In this document: positions 40,301 through 47,144 of the stretch, piece after piece | How the letters are laid out: every line of letters starts with the position of its first letter | Numbering within the stretch: position 1 is the stretch's first letter | Assembly (NCBI RefSeq): GCF_030758935.1 | Contig: NZ_CP132333.1 | Coordinates: forward strand, 806,992-870,991 | DNA from: Geothrix sp. PMB-07 | GTDB taxonomy: Bacteria > Acidobacteriota > Holophagae > Holophagales > Holophagaceae | Length of the DNA stretch: 64,000 nt | Direction of reading: 5' to 3' | The notes under the pieces: generated by a model | What the model saw: only the letters and a program-made list of their open reading frames with translations | The model's database searches: none | Told to the model about the DNA's origin: nothing | Program-made: the position numbers and the translations under genes

Positions 40301-40445
40301 GAACAAGTACGGCGGCACCGGGCTGGGCCTGACCATTTCGAAGAAACTGGCGGAGATGATGGGGGGTCGCATCGACGTGGAATCCGAGCCTGGGGCGGGC
40401 TCCATCTTCAGGCTCATCCTGCCGCGGCGAGAAAGCGGGGCCTGA
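37383..40445 (+). CDS. Beta-propeller (reg_prop/Y_Y_Y) sensor histidine kinase
   Basis: The 1020-residue sensor has a signal region (ACRILLGMILATAGMGLTAQG), propeller repeats over about 650 residues, and a Y_Y_Y domain (GHYTIEIRGRLKDG). One membrane helix follows near 745 (ILWGLLSLLAVAGLAAWW), then HisKA (DMSHELRTPLNAILL, phospho-His) and HATPase_c (NLGGNAIKFT, DTGVGMSEAQ, GGTGLGLTISKKLAEMMGG). It ends without a receiver domain, so a separate response regulator is required. None lies nearby. The start is uncertain: GTG 37383, ATG 37410 and ATG 37434 are in frame and all leave the signal intact. It probably shares an operon with the preceding propeller protein. Confidence 0.88.
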   Translation: MGFRGRSIRMRPFLRNPMLTGIACRILLGMILATAGMGLTAQGTGRLTFRTFGTEEGLNSLTVTALVQDRQGVVWAGTEAGLHRFTGRGFEVDPLPLPHHRIQNLLAAPDGSLWISTMKGLSRWVDGHVERVAPEQGLPQGNTWDLGLDARDRLWVLTQKGPYVQQADGQFQLAPGWPEGSHAWGLFVRPRATVMAVGGKKVWTLRPSGGWEAVSIPSQYANEDLFSVAEDGQRHRWALSDQGLWHCPPGGTWSRDARVRGPMPFYAAMDRDREGWVWLNCLEGRFRIQGDDWQRLDLGKPLTGGSTGFVDRSGGLWVSSFGVQLILGQGLWRAYDESHGLPSRLAWNIRRDLQGRLWVATEAGLCLGTATGFRVIQAANVTRVLVARDGAIWAAGKPGGTLYRVDPHTLAVQQVTIDPAVRSSRIRGLGQDASGALWVLHETSELYQGVPNGRGYTWRRVSPFGKEHFGAWSFFQGPKGRILVGRNATLLCWDGQSWQPVEGMLDGIPMAFTATADGDIFIGYAVGAAITRHRLGPRGFQWVETLEPFGKQAQMVIYCLAADRLNRLWIGTGNGIGRVPLDGPHTLTRFYPGEGIPGADTGENAMLVEDNLDLWVGTSEGLGLYHAAKEQPPGPLPAPLVLSAETSGQPLDLAHPLRVRRADRNLGIRFLVPDYLHPASLSYQVRIPGVDPDWVSLDRPEARWSGLSPGHYTIEIRGRLKDGTEGATTRLPFSVMPAWWEHILAKILWGLLSLLAVAGLAAWWTRRLRWRNLELEREVERRTEELRLASQAKSAFLADMSHELRTPLNAILLYTELIHSEAHDRGDNSLESDSLKIHSAGRHLLSLLNGILDLSKIEAGRMEGHFEDLDLTILMREVQHTLEPLAEQKGLDVRMDLPAESLTFRTDGMKVKQILMNLGGNAIKFTAQGRITLSLRPHSEGVALAVADTGVGMSEAQIQRVFKAYQQAEIDTQNKYGGTGLGLTISKKLAEMMGGRIDVESEPGAGSIFRLILPRRESGA

Positions 40446-40447
40446 TT

Positions 40448-40476
40448 CCGATTCACACAGATGGACACGGATTCCT
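40448..40476. repeat. Partial copy of the suf-operon repeat unit
   Basis: TTCACACAGATGGACACGGATTC resembles one arm of the inverted repeat at 416-493 (shared CACAGATG-ACACGGAT). No facing arm was seen, so it is a single, diverged unit directly after the sensor kinase stop. Confidence 0.45.
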
Positions 40477-40516
40477 GGGCGCCAGGGGGCAGGTCCGTCA
40501 GGCGGCCTTCATCCCT

Positions 40517-40590
40517 ATCCCTTCCATCCCCTTCATCCAGGCCAAAGAGAACAAGAACTGTTCAGCCATGATGAAGGGGATGAAAGGGAT
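40517..40590. repeat. 21-bp inverted repeat, CATCCCCTTCATC family
   Basis: Arms 40517-40537 and 40570-40590 are reverse complements with one mismatch, around a 32-nt loop. Each arm is a run of CATCCCTT-like units. It lies between a plus-strand sensor gene and the convergent MFS gene, and may end both transcripts, but it looks like a dispersed intergenic repeat. Confidence 0.7.
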
Positions 40591-40686
40591 GGAGCAGGTG
40601 CATTTAGGCCGGGTGTCCGGACCATGGCCGATCCACCTTCATCCACTCTCCTCGGCGCATCTTTTGCGATGGAAGGAGCAGCGGCA

Positions 40687-41871
40687 TCAGCCGCTGGACT
40701 GGCCGTTTTTCTCCGGTGTTCGGAACCGCAGCAGCATCAGGCCCGCGCCGCCCGCGAGGACGAAGGTGGAGAGCCAGAGCGCCTGGGGCCCAGCCTTGGC
40801 GTAGGCCAGCACGCCGAGCCAGGGGCCCAGCGCCAGGGCGGCAGCAAAGCTGAGGGAGAGCAGGCCCATGTACTCGCCTCGGCGGTCCGAAGGCGCCAGT
40901 GTGGCCACCGCATCGCTCATGGCCGGAAAGAGGATCATCTCGCCGAAGGTCCAGATGATGGTGGTGAGGATCAAGGTGGCGTAGGTGCGGGCCCAGCCCA
41001 TGGTGCCGAAGCCCACGGCGACGCAGAGACTGCCTAGCAGCAGCTGGCGGCCGTGGCGCCAGTGGGCCATGGCGAGGTTCAAGGGCACTTCCAGCACCAC
41101 GATGAGCAGGGTGTTCACGGTGAACAGCAAGCCAAAGAAGCGGCTGCCCAGGCCCAGATCGCGCACCACCCACAGGGGCAGCGTGCCTTCGATCTGGAAG
41201 AACACCATCAGCGCCAGGATGAAGGGCAGCAGCAGGAAGGCGAGGCGCCGGTCCCGCCAGGGGCTATGGCCGGGCGTGTGATCGTGGGGCAGGGGCGTGG
41301 CAGGCGGCGCCTTCAGGAGCAGACCCAGGAGAATGGCGCCCGCCAGGGTGCTGAGGCCGTCGGTCCAGAACACCCAGCGGTAGCTGTGGTGGGCGATGAG
41401 GCCGCCCATGGCGGGGCCCACGGCCATGCCCAGGTTGACGGAGAGCCGGTGCAGCGCGAAGACGGCCTTGCGCTGTTCCGGCGCAGCCAGGCCCGTGAGC
41501 AGGGCCATGGCGCTGGGCCAGAAGGCCTGGGTGAGGCCCGCCCACAGGAAGATCAGAGTGAAGAGCATCGGCTTCGTGGTGGCGTAGGGCAGCAGCAGCA
41601 GGAGGGCGCCGGAACTCCAGAGGCTGGCCCGTAGCACGTGCACGTGGCCCAGACGATCCGCCAGGCGGCCCGAGAAGGGCCCGGCCACCAGGGCGCCGCC
41701 CCCGTAGACCATCATGCCGTAGCCGGCCTCCGCCGGCGTCCAGTGCCGACCCTCGGTGAGGTACAGCACCAGGAAGGGCAGGGCCATGGTGCCCAGGCGA
41801 TTGATGAGGGTGCTGAGGCAGACCAGCCACACCTCGCGGGGGAGGCCCTTGAGGCCCTTCCATGGGTTCAC
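40687..41871 (-). CDS. Major facilitator superfamily transporter
   Basis: The 394-residue membrane protein has about 12 predicted helices in two halves of six, the MFS norm. The loop 2-3 motif is seen as GPFSGRLADRLGHVHVLRA, and helix 5 has LGMAVGPAMGGLIAHHSYRWVFW. It is most like the drug/proton antiporter-type branch, but the substrate cannot be inferred. Its start overlaps the stop of the molybdopterin oxidoreductase gene by four bases, so it is the third gene of a coupled operon after a sulfurtransferase. Export or uptake of a small metabolite of that enzyme is a reasonable guess only. Confidence 0.88.
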   Translation of the reverse strand: MNPWKGLKGLPREVWLVCLSTLINRLGTMALPFLVLYLTEGRHWTPAEAGYGMMVYGGGALVAGPFSGRLADRLGHVHVLRASLWSSGALLLLLPYATTKPMLFTLIFLWAGLTQAFWPSAMALLTGLAAPEQRKAVFALHRLSVNLGMAVGPAMGGLIAHHSYRWVFWTDGLSTLAGAILLGLLLKAPPATPLPHDHTPGHSPWRDRRLAFLLLPFILALMVFFQIEGTLPLWVVRDLGLGSRFFGLLFTVNTLLIVVLEVPLNLAMAHWRHGRQLLLGSLCVAVGFGTMGWARTYATLILTTIIWTFGEMILFPAMSDAVATLAPSDRRGEYMGLLSLSFAAALALGPWLGVLAYAKAGPQALWLSTFVLAGGAGLMLLRFRTPEKNGQSSG

Positions 41872-43916
41872 CGGACATCCTGAGCAGAGGTCAGCCGCGC
41901 CACTTCCACGCGGGCATCGTTGTAGCAGGCGCCGCCCGAGGTGGGCTCCAGGTGGGCAGGCGAGAGTGCTGCGGCCGTACGGCCATTGGCGGAGGTCTTC
42001 ATCCAGGCGCCCTTGGGCAGCACCACCACACCCGGCCGCACGCGGTCCGTGAGATCGAGGGGACAGTGCACTTCGCCCAGTCCGTTCCAGACCTTCACCA
42101 TGTCATCTTGCGCGAGGCTTCGGGCCGCGGCGTCGGCGGGGTTCATGGCCAGGCGCAGCTGCGGGTAGTTGAATTCGCCGAAGGTGCTGGAGGTCATCCT
42201 GGAACTGGCTGGACTGAGCAGGGCCAGGGGGAAACCGTCGACCTGCACGGGCTCGAAGCGGTAGGGCTCCTCCCCTAGAAAGGCCGGAGCGAGATGTCCG
42301 CGTTCATCCGGCGTGCGCGGCATCACGGTGTCGAACTGGATGGGGGTGCCGCCCGCAAAGGTGGCCGCCTGGATGCCGCCATCCAGGCAGGTGTCGGCTT
42401 GAGCTTGCAGGCCGGTGAGGGCCCCGGCCATGCGCCGAATCAGGGTTTCCGTGTCCCAGGTGAAGATCTCGTCGGTGAAGCCGAGCCGCGCGGCCAGCGC
42501 GGAGAACACCGCCTCGTTGGGGCGCGCTTCGCCTTCGGGGGCCACGGCGGGGCGCACGCCGCCCACCACGTAGCTGCCATAGCCGCGCTTGATCTCGTGC
42601 TGCTCCAGAAACGTGACGGCGGGCAGCACGATGTCGGCATAGCGGGCCGTATCGGTCATGACCTGCTCGTGGACCACGGTGAAGAGATCCTCGCGCTGCA
42701 GGCCCTGGATGACGGCGTTCTGATCCGGCGCCGTGGCCACGGGGTTGCAGTTGTAGACGTAGAGCGCGGCAATCGGCGGAGCCAAAGGTGACGTTTGCCG
42801 CTCCTGCAGCAGGGCGCCCAGGCGGCTCATGTTCAGCACTCGGCTGGTCCAGGGCGGCATCTCGCATAGGGCCGAGGTTTCCAGCCTCACGGCGCCGCTG
42901 TTGCTGAGGGCGTAGCCCCCGCCCTTCACGCCGAACTTTCCATAGAGGGCAGGCAGGGCCAGGATGGCAGCCACGGCGCGCGCGCCGTTCTGGTTGCGCT
43001 CCAACCCCCAGCCACAGCGGATGAGGGCGGGCGAGGCCTTCTGGTAGGCCCGGGCCAGTTGCCGGATGGCCTCGACGTCGACGCCGCAGGTGTGGGCCGC
43101 ACGGGGGAGATCCCAATCTTTGGCCGCGGCCAGGAGGGTATCGGCGCCGGTGGTGTGGGTCTCAAGGAAAGCCCGATCCAACCAGCCCTGCGTGTCGGCT
43201 TCGTGGGCGAGGGCCAGCGCCAGGGGCAGGTCCGTGCCGGGCAGGATGGGCAGATGAAGGTCCATGTCCGCCGCCGGAAAAGTGCGCAGGGGATCCACCA
43301 CGGCCACGAAGGCACCGCGGCGGCGGGCCTCCTTGAGGTAGGGCAGGAGGTGGATGTTGGACACCCGGGGGTTGGCGCCCCAGATGATGATGCAGCGCGC
43401 GTGGACGAAATCCTCGAAGGCCGTGGTGGGCATCTTGCCGTAGAGGCCCTTGGCCGCCTCGCCCGTGGGGGCCGCGCAGAAGGTCTTCGCCAGTCGAGAG
43501 GCGCCAAGCCGCGCGAAGAAGAGGTCGTCCACGGGGCCATCCCCCAGGAAGCCGTTGGAGCCGCCGTATTTGAAGGGGAGGATGGCCTCGCCACCGAAAC
43601 GGTCACGCACCTCGCGGAAGCGCTGCGCGATCTCATCAAGGGCCGCGTCCCAGGAGATGGCCTCGAACCGACCTTCACCCTTGGGGCCGGTGCGGCGCAA
43701 GGGGTGGAGGATGCGGGAGGGATGGTAGAGCCGCTCCTGGAAGCGACTCACCTTTTCGCAGATGAAACCAGCCGTGTCGGGGTGATCACGTCGGCCATGC
43801 AGGGCCACCACGCGGCCATCCCGCACGGTCACGTCCAGTGCGCAGGTGTCGGGGCAGTCCATGGTGCAAGTGGTGGGGACGGTGCAGGTGGTGGGAACGA
43901 TGTGCTCCTGGCTCAT
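41868..43916 (-). CDS. Molybdopterin-dependent oxidoreductase
   Basis: This 682-residue DMSO-reductase-family enzyme has no Tat signal, so it is cytosolic. An N-terminal [4Fe-4S] site has CTMDCPDTC and a fourth Cys in GFICEKVSRF. Further on are LPFKYGGSNGFLGDG, a probable Mo/W-ligand Cys147 in KTFCAAPTGEA, IIIWGANPRVSNIH, VVDPLRTFPA and the C-terminal dinucleotide-binding domain (RMTSSTFGEFNYP). The substrate is unknown; formate dehydrogenase, nitrate or sulfur-compound reductase relatives share this layout. ATG 43916 overlaps the sulfurtransferase stop. The N-terminus contains a tandem duplication (VPTTCT twice) that adds a cysteine. Confidence 0.87.
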   Translation of the reverse strand: MSQEHIVPTTCTVPTTCTMDCPDTCALDVTVRDGRVVALHGRRDHPDTAGFICEKVSRFQERLYHPSRILHPLRRTGPKGEGRFEAISWDAALDEIAQRFREVRDRFGGEAILPFKYGGSNGFLGDGPVDDLFFARLGASRLAKTFCAAPTGEAAKGLYGKMPTTAFEDFVHARCIIIWGANPRVSNIHLLPYLKEARRRGAFVAVVDPLRTFPAADMDLHLPILPGTDLPLALALAHEADTQGWLDRAFLETHTTGADTLLAAAKDWDLPRAAHTCGVDVEAIRQLARAYQKASPALIRCGWGLERNQNGARAVAAILALPALYGKFGVKGGGYALSNSGAVRLETSALCEMPPWTSRVLNMSRLGALLQERQTSPLAPPIAALYVYNCNPVATAPDQNAVIQGLQREDLFTVVHEQVMTDTARYADIVLPAVTFLEQHEIKRGYGSYVVGGVRPAVAPEGEARPNEAVFSALAARLGFTDEIFTWDTETLIRRMAGALTGLQAQADTCLDGGIQAATFAGGTPIQFDTVMPRTPDERGHLAPAFLGEEPYRFEPVQVDGFPLALLSPASSRMTSSTFGEFNYPQLRLAMNPADAAARSLAQDDMVKVWNGLGEVHCPLDLTDRVRPGVVVLPKGAWMKTSANGRTAAALSPAHLEPTSGGACYNDARVEVARLTSAQDVR

Positions 43917-44749
43917 GGCGCGGATTCCTTGGCCTTGGGCCGGTCGCTGCGGCACCACTCACTCCAGCTGCCCACATAGAGCGACGCGCCGCCCAGTCCC
44001 GCCACTTCCAGGGCCAGCAAGGTATGGCAGGCGGTGACGCCGCTGCCGCAATGGACGGTGAGCTGCCTGGGCGAGGTGCCCTGCAGCAGGGCTTCGTACT
44101 GGCGGCGCAGCAGGTCAGGCGCTTTGAAGCAGCCCGAGGCATCCAGGTTGTCGTTCCAGGCGAGGTTGAGGGAGCCGGGAATGTGGCCCGCCACCGGATC
44201 AAGGGTTTCGGTGTCTCCGCGCCAGCGCTCGGGGGCGCGCACGTCCAACAGCTTCCTGGAGTCATCCTGGCGGATGGCGTCGACAGCCTGCGCGTCCACC
44301 GTGGGCCATTGCCATGCGTGCGCGGGATAGGGCCCTACGGGGGAAGTGATGGCTGCTTCCGCAGTCAGGGTGAGGCCAGCCGCGAGGGCTGCCGGAAGGC
44401 CGCCATCGAGCACCGCGACGCGCTCGTGGCCCAGGGCCCGCAGCATCCACCAGAGCCGGGCGGCGGCATTGCCGCCCCCGTTGGCATCGTAGACGACCAC
44501 TTCCGTTTCGGGCTCGATGCCCCAGGCGCCCAGCTGGGCGGTGAAACGCGCCAGGGGCGGCAGGGGATGGCGGCCGCCCTGGGCCGGATCATGGCCGGGA
44601 TCGGAGGCTCTGCTCAGTTGGCGGTTCAGATCGGCGTGAATCGCCCCGGGCAGGTGGCCCGCCTGGTATTCCTCGGGGGAGGGCCGGGCATCGAGCAGAC
44701 GGACGGTGCCGATCTTGGCACGGAGGGCGGGGGCGGAGATGAGTGGCAT
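43913..44749 (-). CDS. sseA: 3-mercaptopyruvate/thiosulfate sulfurtransferase
   Basis: The 278-residue protein has two rhodanese domains. The first (about 1-125) is catalytically silent. The second contains the active-site loop VHCGSGVTAC with nucleophile C234. The CG[ST]GVT loop is the mercaptopyruvate type rather than the CRxGx[RT] thiosulfate type. It transfers sulfane sulfur to a thiol or cyanide acceptor. It starts a three-gene operon with a molybdopterin enzyme and an MFS carrier, overlapping by ATGA. It could supply sulfur for maturing the Mo/W site, but that is inference. Confidence 0.9.
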   Translation of the reverse strand: MPLISAPALRAKIGTVRLLDARPSPEEYQAGHLPGAIHADLNRQLSRASDPGHDPAQGGRHPLPPLARFTAQLGAWGIEPETEVVVYDANGGGNAAARLWWMLRALGHERVAVLDGGLPAALAAGLTLTAEAAITSPVGPYPAHAWQWPTVDAQAVDAIRQDDSRKLLDVRAPERWRGDTETLDPVAGHIPGSLNLAWNDNLDASGCFKAPDLLRRQYEALLQGTSPRQLTVHCGSGVTACHTLLALEVAGLGGASLYVGSWSEWCRSDRPKAKESAP

Positions 44750-44809
44750 CCCATCAGTATGAAGCGAGCCCGGGCGGGGGTACCCTCAAGACTCCATTTC
44801 GGAGGTCCC

Positions 44810-45364
44810 ATGTCCGACGCCTATGTTCCCGAGTCGCGCTGGCGTATGACGTTGGCGGCCCTGCTGGTGGGCGGTGGCCTCCTGCTGGGCGGGGTGGTCG
44901 TGGTGCGGGGGATGTTCGGGGGAGGAAGCGAAGGGGCCTCCAGCGGCACGGATGTGCGCCGCGTGGCCTTCGTGGACGCCGAGGGCAACCGCCGCACCCT
45001 GGCGGATTTCCAGGGCAAGGTCGTGCTGGTGGATGTCTGGGCCACCTGGTGCCCCCCCTGCCGGAAATCCCTGCCGGAGGTGGCCGAGCTGCAGAAGGCG
45101 GGCGGCGACGGCTACGTGGTGCTGCCGATCTCTGTGGACAACGGCGGTTGGGGCGATGTGAAGCCCTTCCTGGCCCAGAATCCCCAGTTGGGCCTCACCG
45201 CCTACCTGCCGGATGGCGCGAAAGCGCTGGAGCCCTTCGGTGAGATCAGCGGCATTCCCACCACGATCCTGGTGGATCGGCGGGGGAGGCTGGTGCAGCG
45301 GTGGTCCGGCTACGCCGAGGGCATGGCCCAGCGCGCCCTGGATGAGGCGCTGAAGGCGAAGTGA
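44810..45364 (+). CDS. Membrane-anchored TlpA-like thioredoxin
   Basis: The 184-residue protein has an N-terminal anchor (LAALLVGGGLLLGGVVVV) and a thioredoxin fold facing the periplasm. The active site is VDVWATWCPPCRKSLPE, and the cis-proline region is SGIPTTILVDRRGRLV. The CPPC dipeptide and the ResA/TlpA-type arrangement suggest a reductant for cysteines of exported proteins or cytochrome c maturation. ATG 44810 has GGAGG five bases upstream. Its stop overlaps the start of the Sel1 gene (ATGA), so the two are coupled. No cytochrome c maturation genes lie close by. Confidence 0.9.
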   Translation: MSDAYVPESRWRMTLAALLVGGGLLLGGVVVVRGMFGGGSEGASSGTDVRRVAFVDAEGNRRTLADFQGKVVLVDVWATWCPPCRKSLPEVAELQKAGGDGYVVLPISVDNGGWGDVKPFLAQNPQLGLTAYLPDGAKALEPFGEISGIPTTILVDRRGRLVQRWSGYAEGMAQRALDEALKAK

Positions 45365-46605
45365 TGCGGGCCTTCGCGGATCGGCACAGGGCTTGGCTGA
45401 AGGGCCTCCTCGCCCTGGGCCTGATCCTCTTCCTACCCTTCCTGCTGCTGGCCACTCCTCTGGCGCCGCTGGCGCGGCTGTGGCGGGCCCTGCTGGTGCT
45501 GGCGCTGTTCGGCACCGCCTTTGCGGCCATCCTTGGGGCCATGGCCGGGGCCAGCCTGCCGGTACTGGTCTGGGTGGAAGGGCACCTGCGTGGCTGGATT
45601 GCCCGATTCGCTGCGGATCCCGAGGGGCTCTGGCTCCACTGGGCCCGGCATGCGCATCATCCCCAGGCGGCGCGGAAATACCTGGATCAGGCCGTGCGCC
45701 TCGGTGGGCCCGAGGCCCTGTTCCAGGAGGCCCTGGTGTACCTGGAAGGCGGTTGGGGCGCCGGAGGCCACTCGGGTGGCGTGGAGCGCCTGCGCCATGC
45801 GGCGCTGAAGGGGCATGCTGAGGCCGCCTTCCGTCTGGCGGATGCCCTGCGGACCGGGCATGGCAGCGTCGGGCCTGATCCCTTGGAGGCGGAGCGATGG
45901 TACCTGCGGGCCGCAGCCCTGGGCCATGGCCGCGCGGCCGCTTGGCTGGCCCATGCCTACGCTTGTGGCGATGGCGTGGAAGCCGACGAGGCGAAGGCGG
46001 CCATGTGGGCTTCGGAAGCCCGAAGCCGGGAGCCTCATCCAGCCCCTGCCCGCAGCCTGCTCCGCCATGATGCGGCACCAGCCGACCCCCTGCTGAGGTT
46101 CACCGCGGCTTCGGTGGAAGGGGCCGAAGCGGCAGCGGACCGGGTGGTGAGCCACGCCGCCGGGCGCCGGATCCTGCTCCTCGGAGTGGCAGCCTTGGTG
46201 GTGGTAAGCCTGGGTGGTTTGGGATGGCTGTTCTGGGTGGGCTCGGCGACCTTCTACCACATGCCCCTGATCGCGGCGACAGCCCTCGTGCTGGTGCTGG
46301 TTTGGCAGACCCGGCAGTTGCGAAAGGATCGGCCCCGGACCGGACGGGATCGCTTGGCAGAGGCCGCCGCAGGTGGGGATCCCGAGGCCTGCTACCAGTT
46401 AGGCCTGGCCCATCGTCGCGGTGAACCCCACCGGCCCAAGGATGATCTCACCGCGGCCATCTGGTTCCGCAGGGCCGCGGAGACGGGCCATGCGGGTGCC
46501 ATGCAGGCCCTGGCGGAGGCCTATCTGGGCGGGCATGGTGTGCTGCGCGATCCGCGCGAAGCGGCCCGCTGGACCGAGGCCGCACGCCGCGAGTCAACTT
46601 CCTGA
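45364..46605 (+). CDS. Sel1-repeat membrane protein
   Basis: The 413-residue protein has two N-terminal membrane helices (GLLALGLILFLPFLLLA and LVLALFGTAFAAILGAM). A block of Sel1-like repeats at about 85-225 follows (AEAAFRLADALRTGHGSVGPDPLEAERWYLRAAALGHG has the family pattern). Two more helices near 270-310 precede another pair of Sel1 repeats at the end (AIWFRRAAETGHAGAMQALAEAYLGGHGV). Such repeats mediate protein interactions. No function can be named. It is translationally coupled to the thioredoxin gene and is followed by a lipoprotein gene. Confidence 0.78.
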   Translation: MRAFADRHRAWLKGLLALGLILFLPFLLLATPLAPLARLWRALLVLALFGTAFAAILGAMAGASLPVLVWVEGHLRGWIARFAADPEGLWLHWARHAHHPQAARKYLDQAVRLGGPEALFQEALVYLEGGWGAGGHSGGVERLRHAALKGHAEAAFRLADALRTGHGSVGPDPLEAERWYLRAAALGHGRAAAWLAHAYACGDGVEADEAKAAMWASEARSREPHPAPARSLLRHDAAPADPLLRFTAASVEGAEAAADRVVSHAAGRRILLLGVAALVVVSLGGLGWLFWVGSATFYHMPLIAATALVLVLVWQTRQLRKDRPRTGRDRLAEAAAGGDPEACYQLGLAHRRGEPHRPKDDLTAAIWFRRAAETGHAGAMQALAEAYLGGHGVLRDPREAARWTEAARRESTS

Positions 46606-46637
46606 TGGGGAAGTCCGATGACAAAACAGGGGGAGTC

Positions 46638-47144
46638 ATGTCCCGTGTCTGGTTGAGCCTCATGCTGCTGGTGGCCCTCACGGGCTGCAAGGATGATCCG
46701 CGCCGCATCGAGAACGACAACCTGGGCATTGCCGCCACCTTCCCTGGCCCGCCCAAGCTGCACCGGCACACGGATCCCGGGCCCTACGGTGAAGTGGAGT
46801 GGTTTGATCTGGCCATGAGCCCTGCGGGCCGCCTGGATGAAACCTTCAGCGTGGCCGTGGGCAACCTTCCCCGGGGCGATAAGGGCGGCACCACGCCCCG
46901 CGAGATTCTCACCACCTTCCAGAACTTCCTGGGTTACCGATTTGGCGCCATCCAGCGCACAGAACTGGCCGCGGATAAGGGGCCGGGCTTCCGCTACAAA
47001 GCCAAAGGCCCCAACGGCGGCGTCATTGAGGGCATTGTGGTGGTGCGCCGGGGGCGTCTGCATCACGTGCAGGCCATCGTGCGCAAGGACCACGATCCGC
47101 GGACGGCGGCCCTGCTGGATGATTTCGAGGTCACGACCCGGTAG
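46638..47144 (+). CDS. Small lipoprotein of unknown function
   Basis: The 168-residue protein starts at ATG 46638, which has GGGGGAG upstream, rather than at the in-frame ATG 46605. The lipoprotein signal MSRVWLSLMLLVALTGC ends in lipobox ALTGC, with Lys-Asp-Asp after the cysteine. The mature domain contains NLGIAATFPGPPKLHRHTDPG and GFRYKAKGPNGGVIEGIVVV, a beta-rich layout reminiscent of small PsbP-like lipoproteins that I cannot place firmly. Its 3' end overlaps the opposing receptor gene by 14 bp. Confidence 0.7.
   Translation: MSRVWLSLMLLVALTGCKDDPRRIENDNLGIAATFPGPPKLHRHTDPGPYGEVEWFDLAMSPAGRLDETFSVAVGNLPRGDKGGTTPREILTTFQNFLGYRFGAIQRTELAADKGPGFRYKAKGPNGGVIEGIVVVRRGRLHHVQAIVRKDHDPRTAALLDDFEVTTR

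Noticed and set aside
40568-40804. Short open frame starting MMKGMKGMEQ
   Set aside because: The start is simply one arm of the CATCCCCTTCATC inverted repeat and the rest overlaps the MFS gene in antisense.
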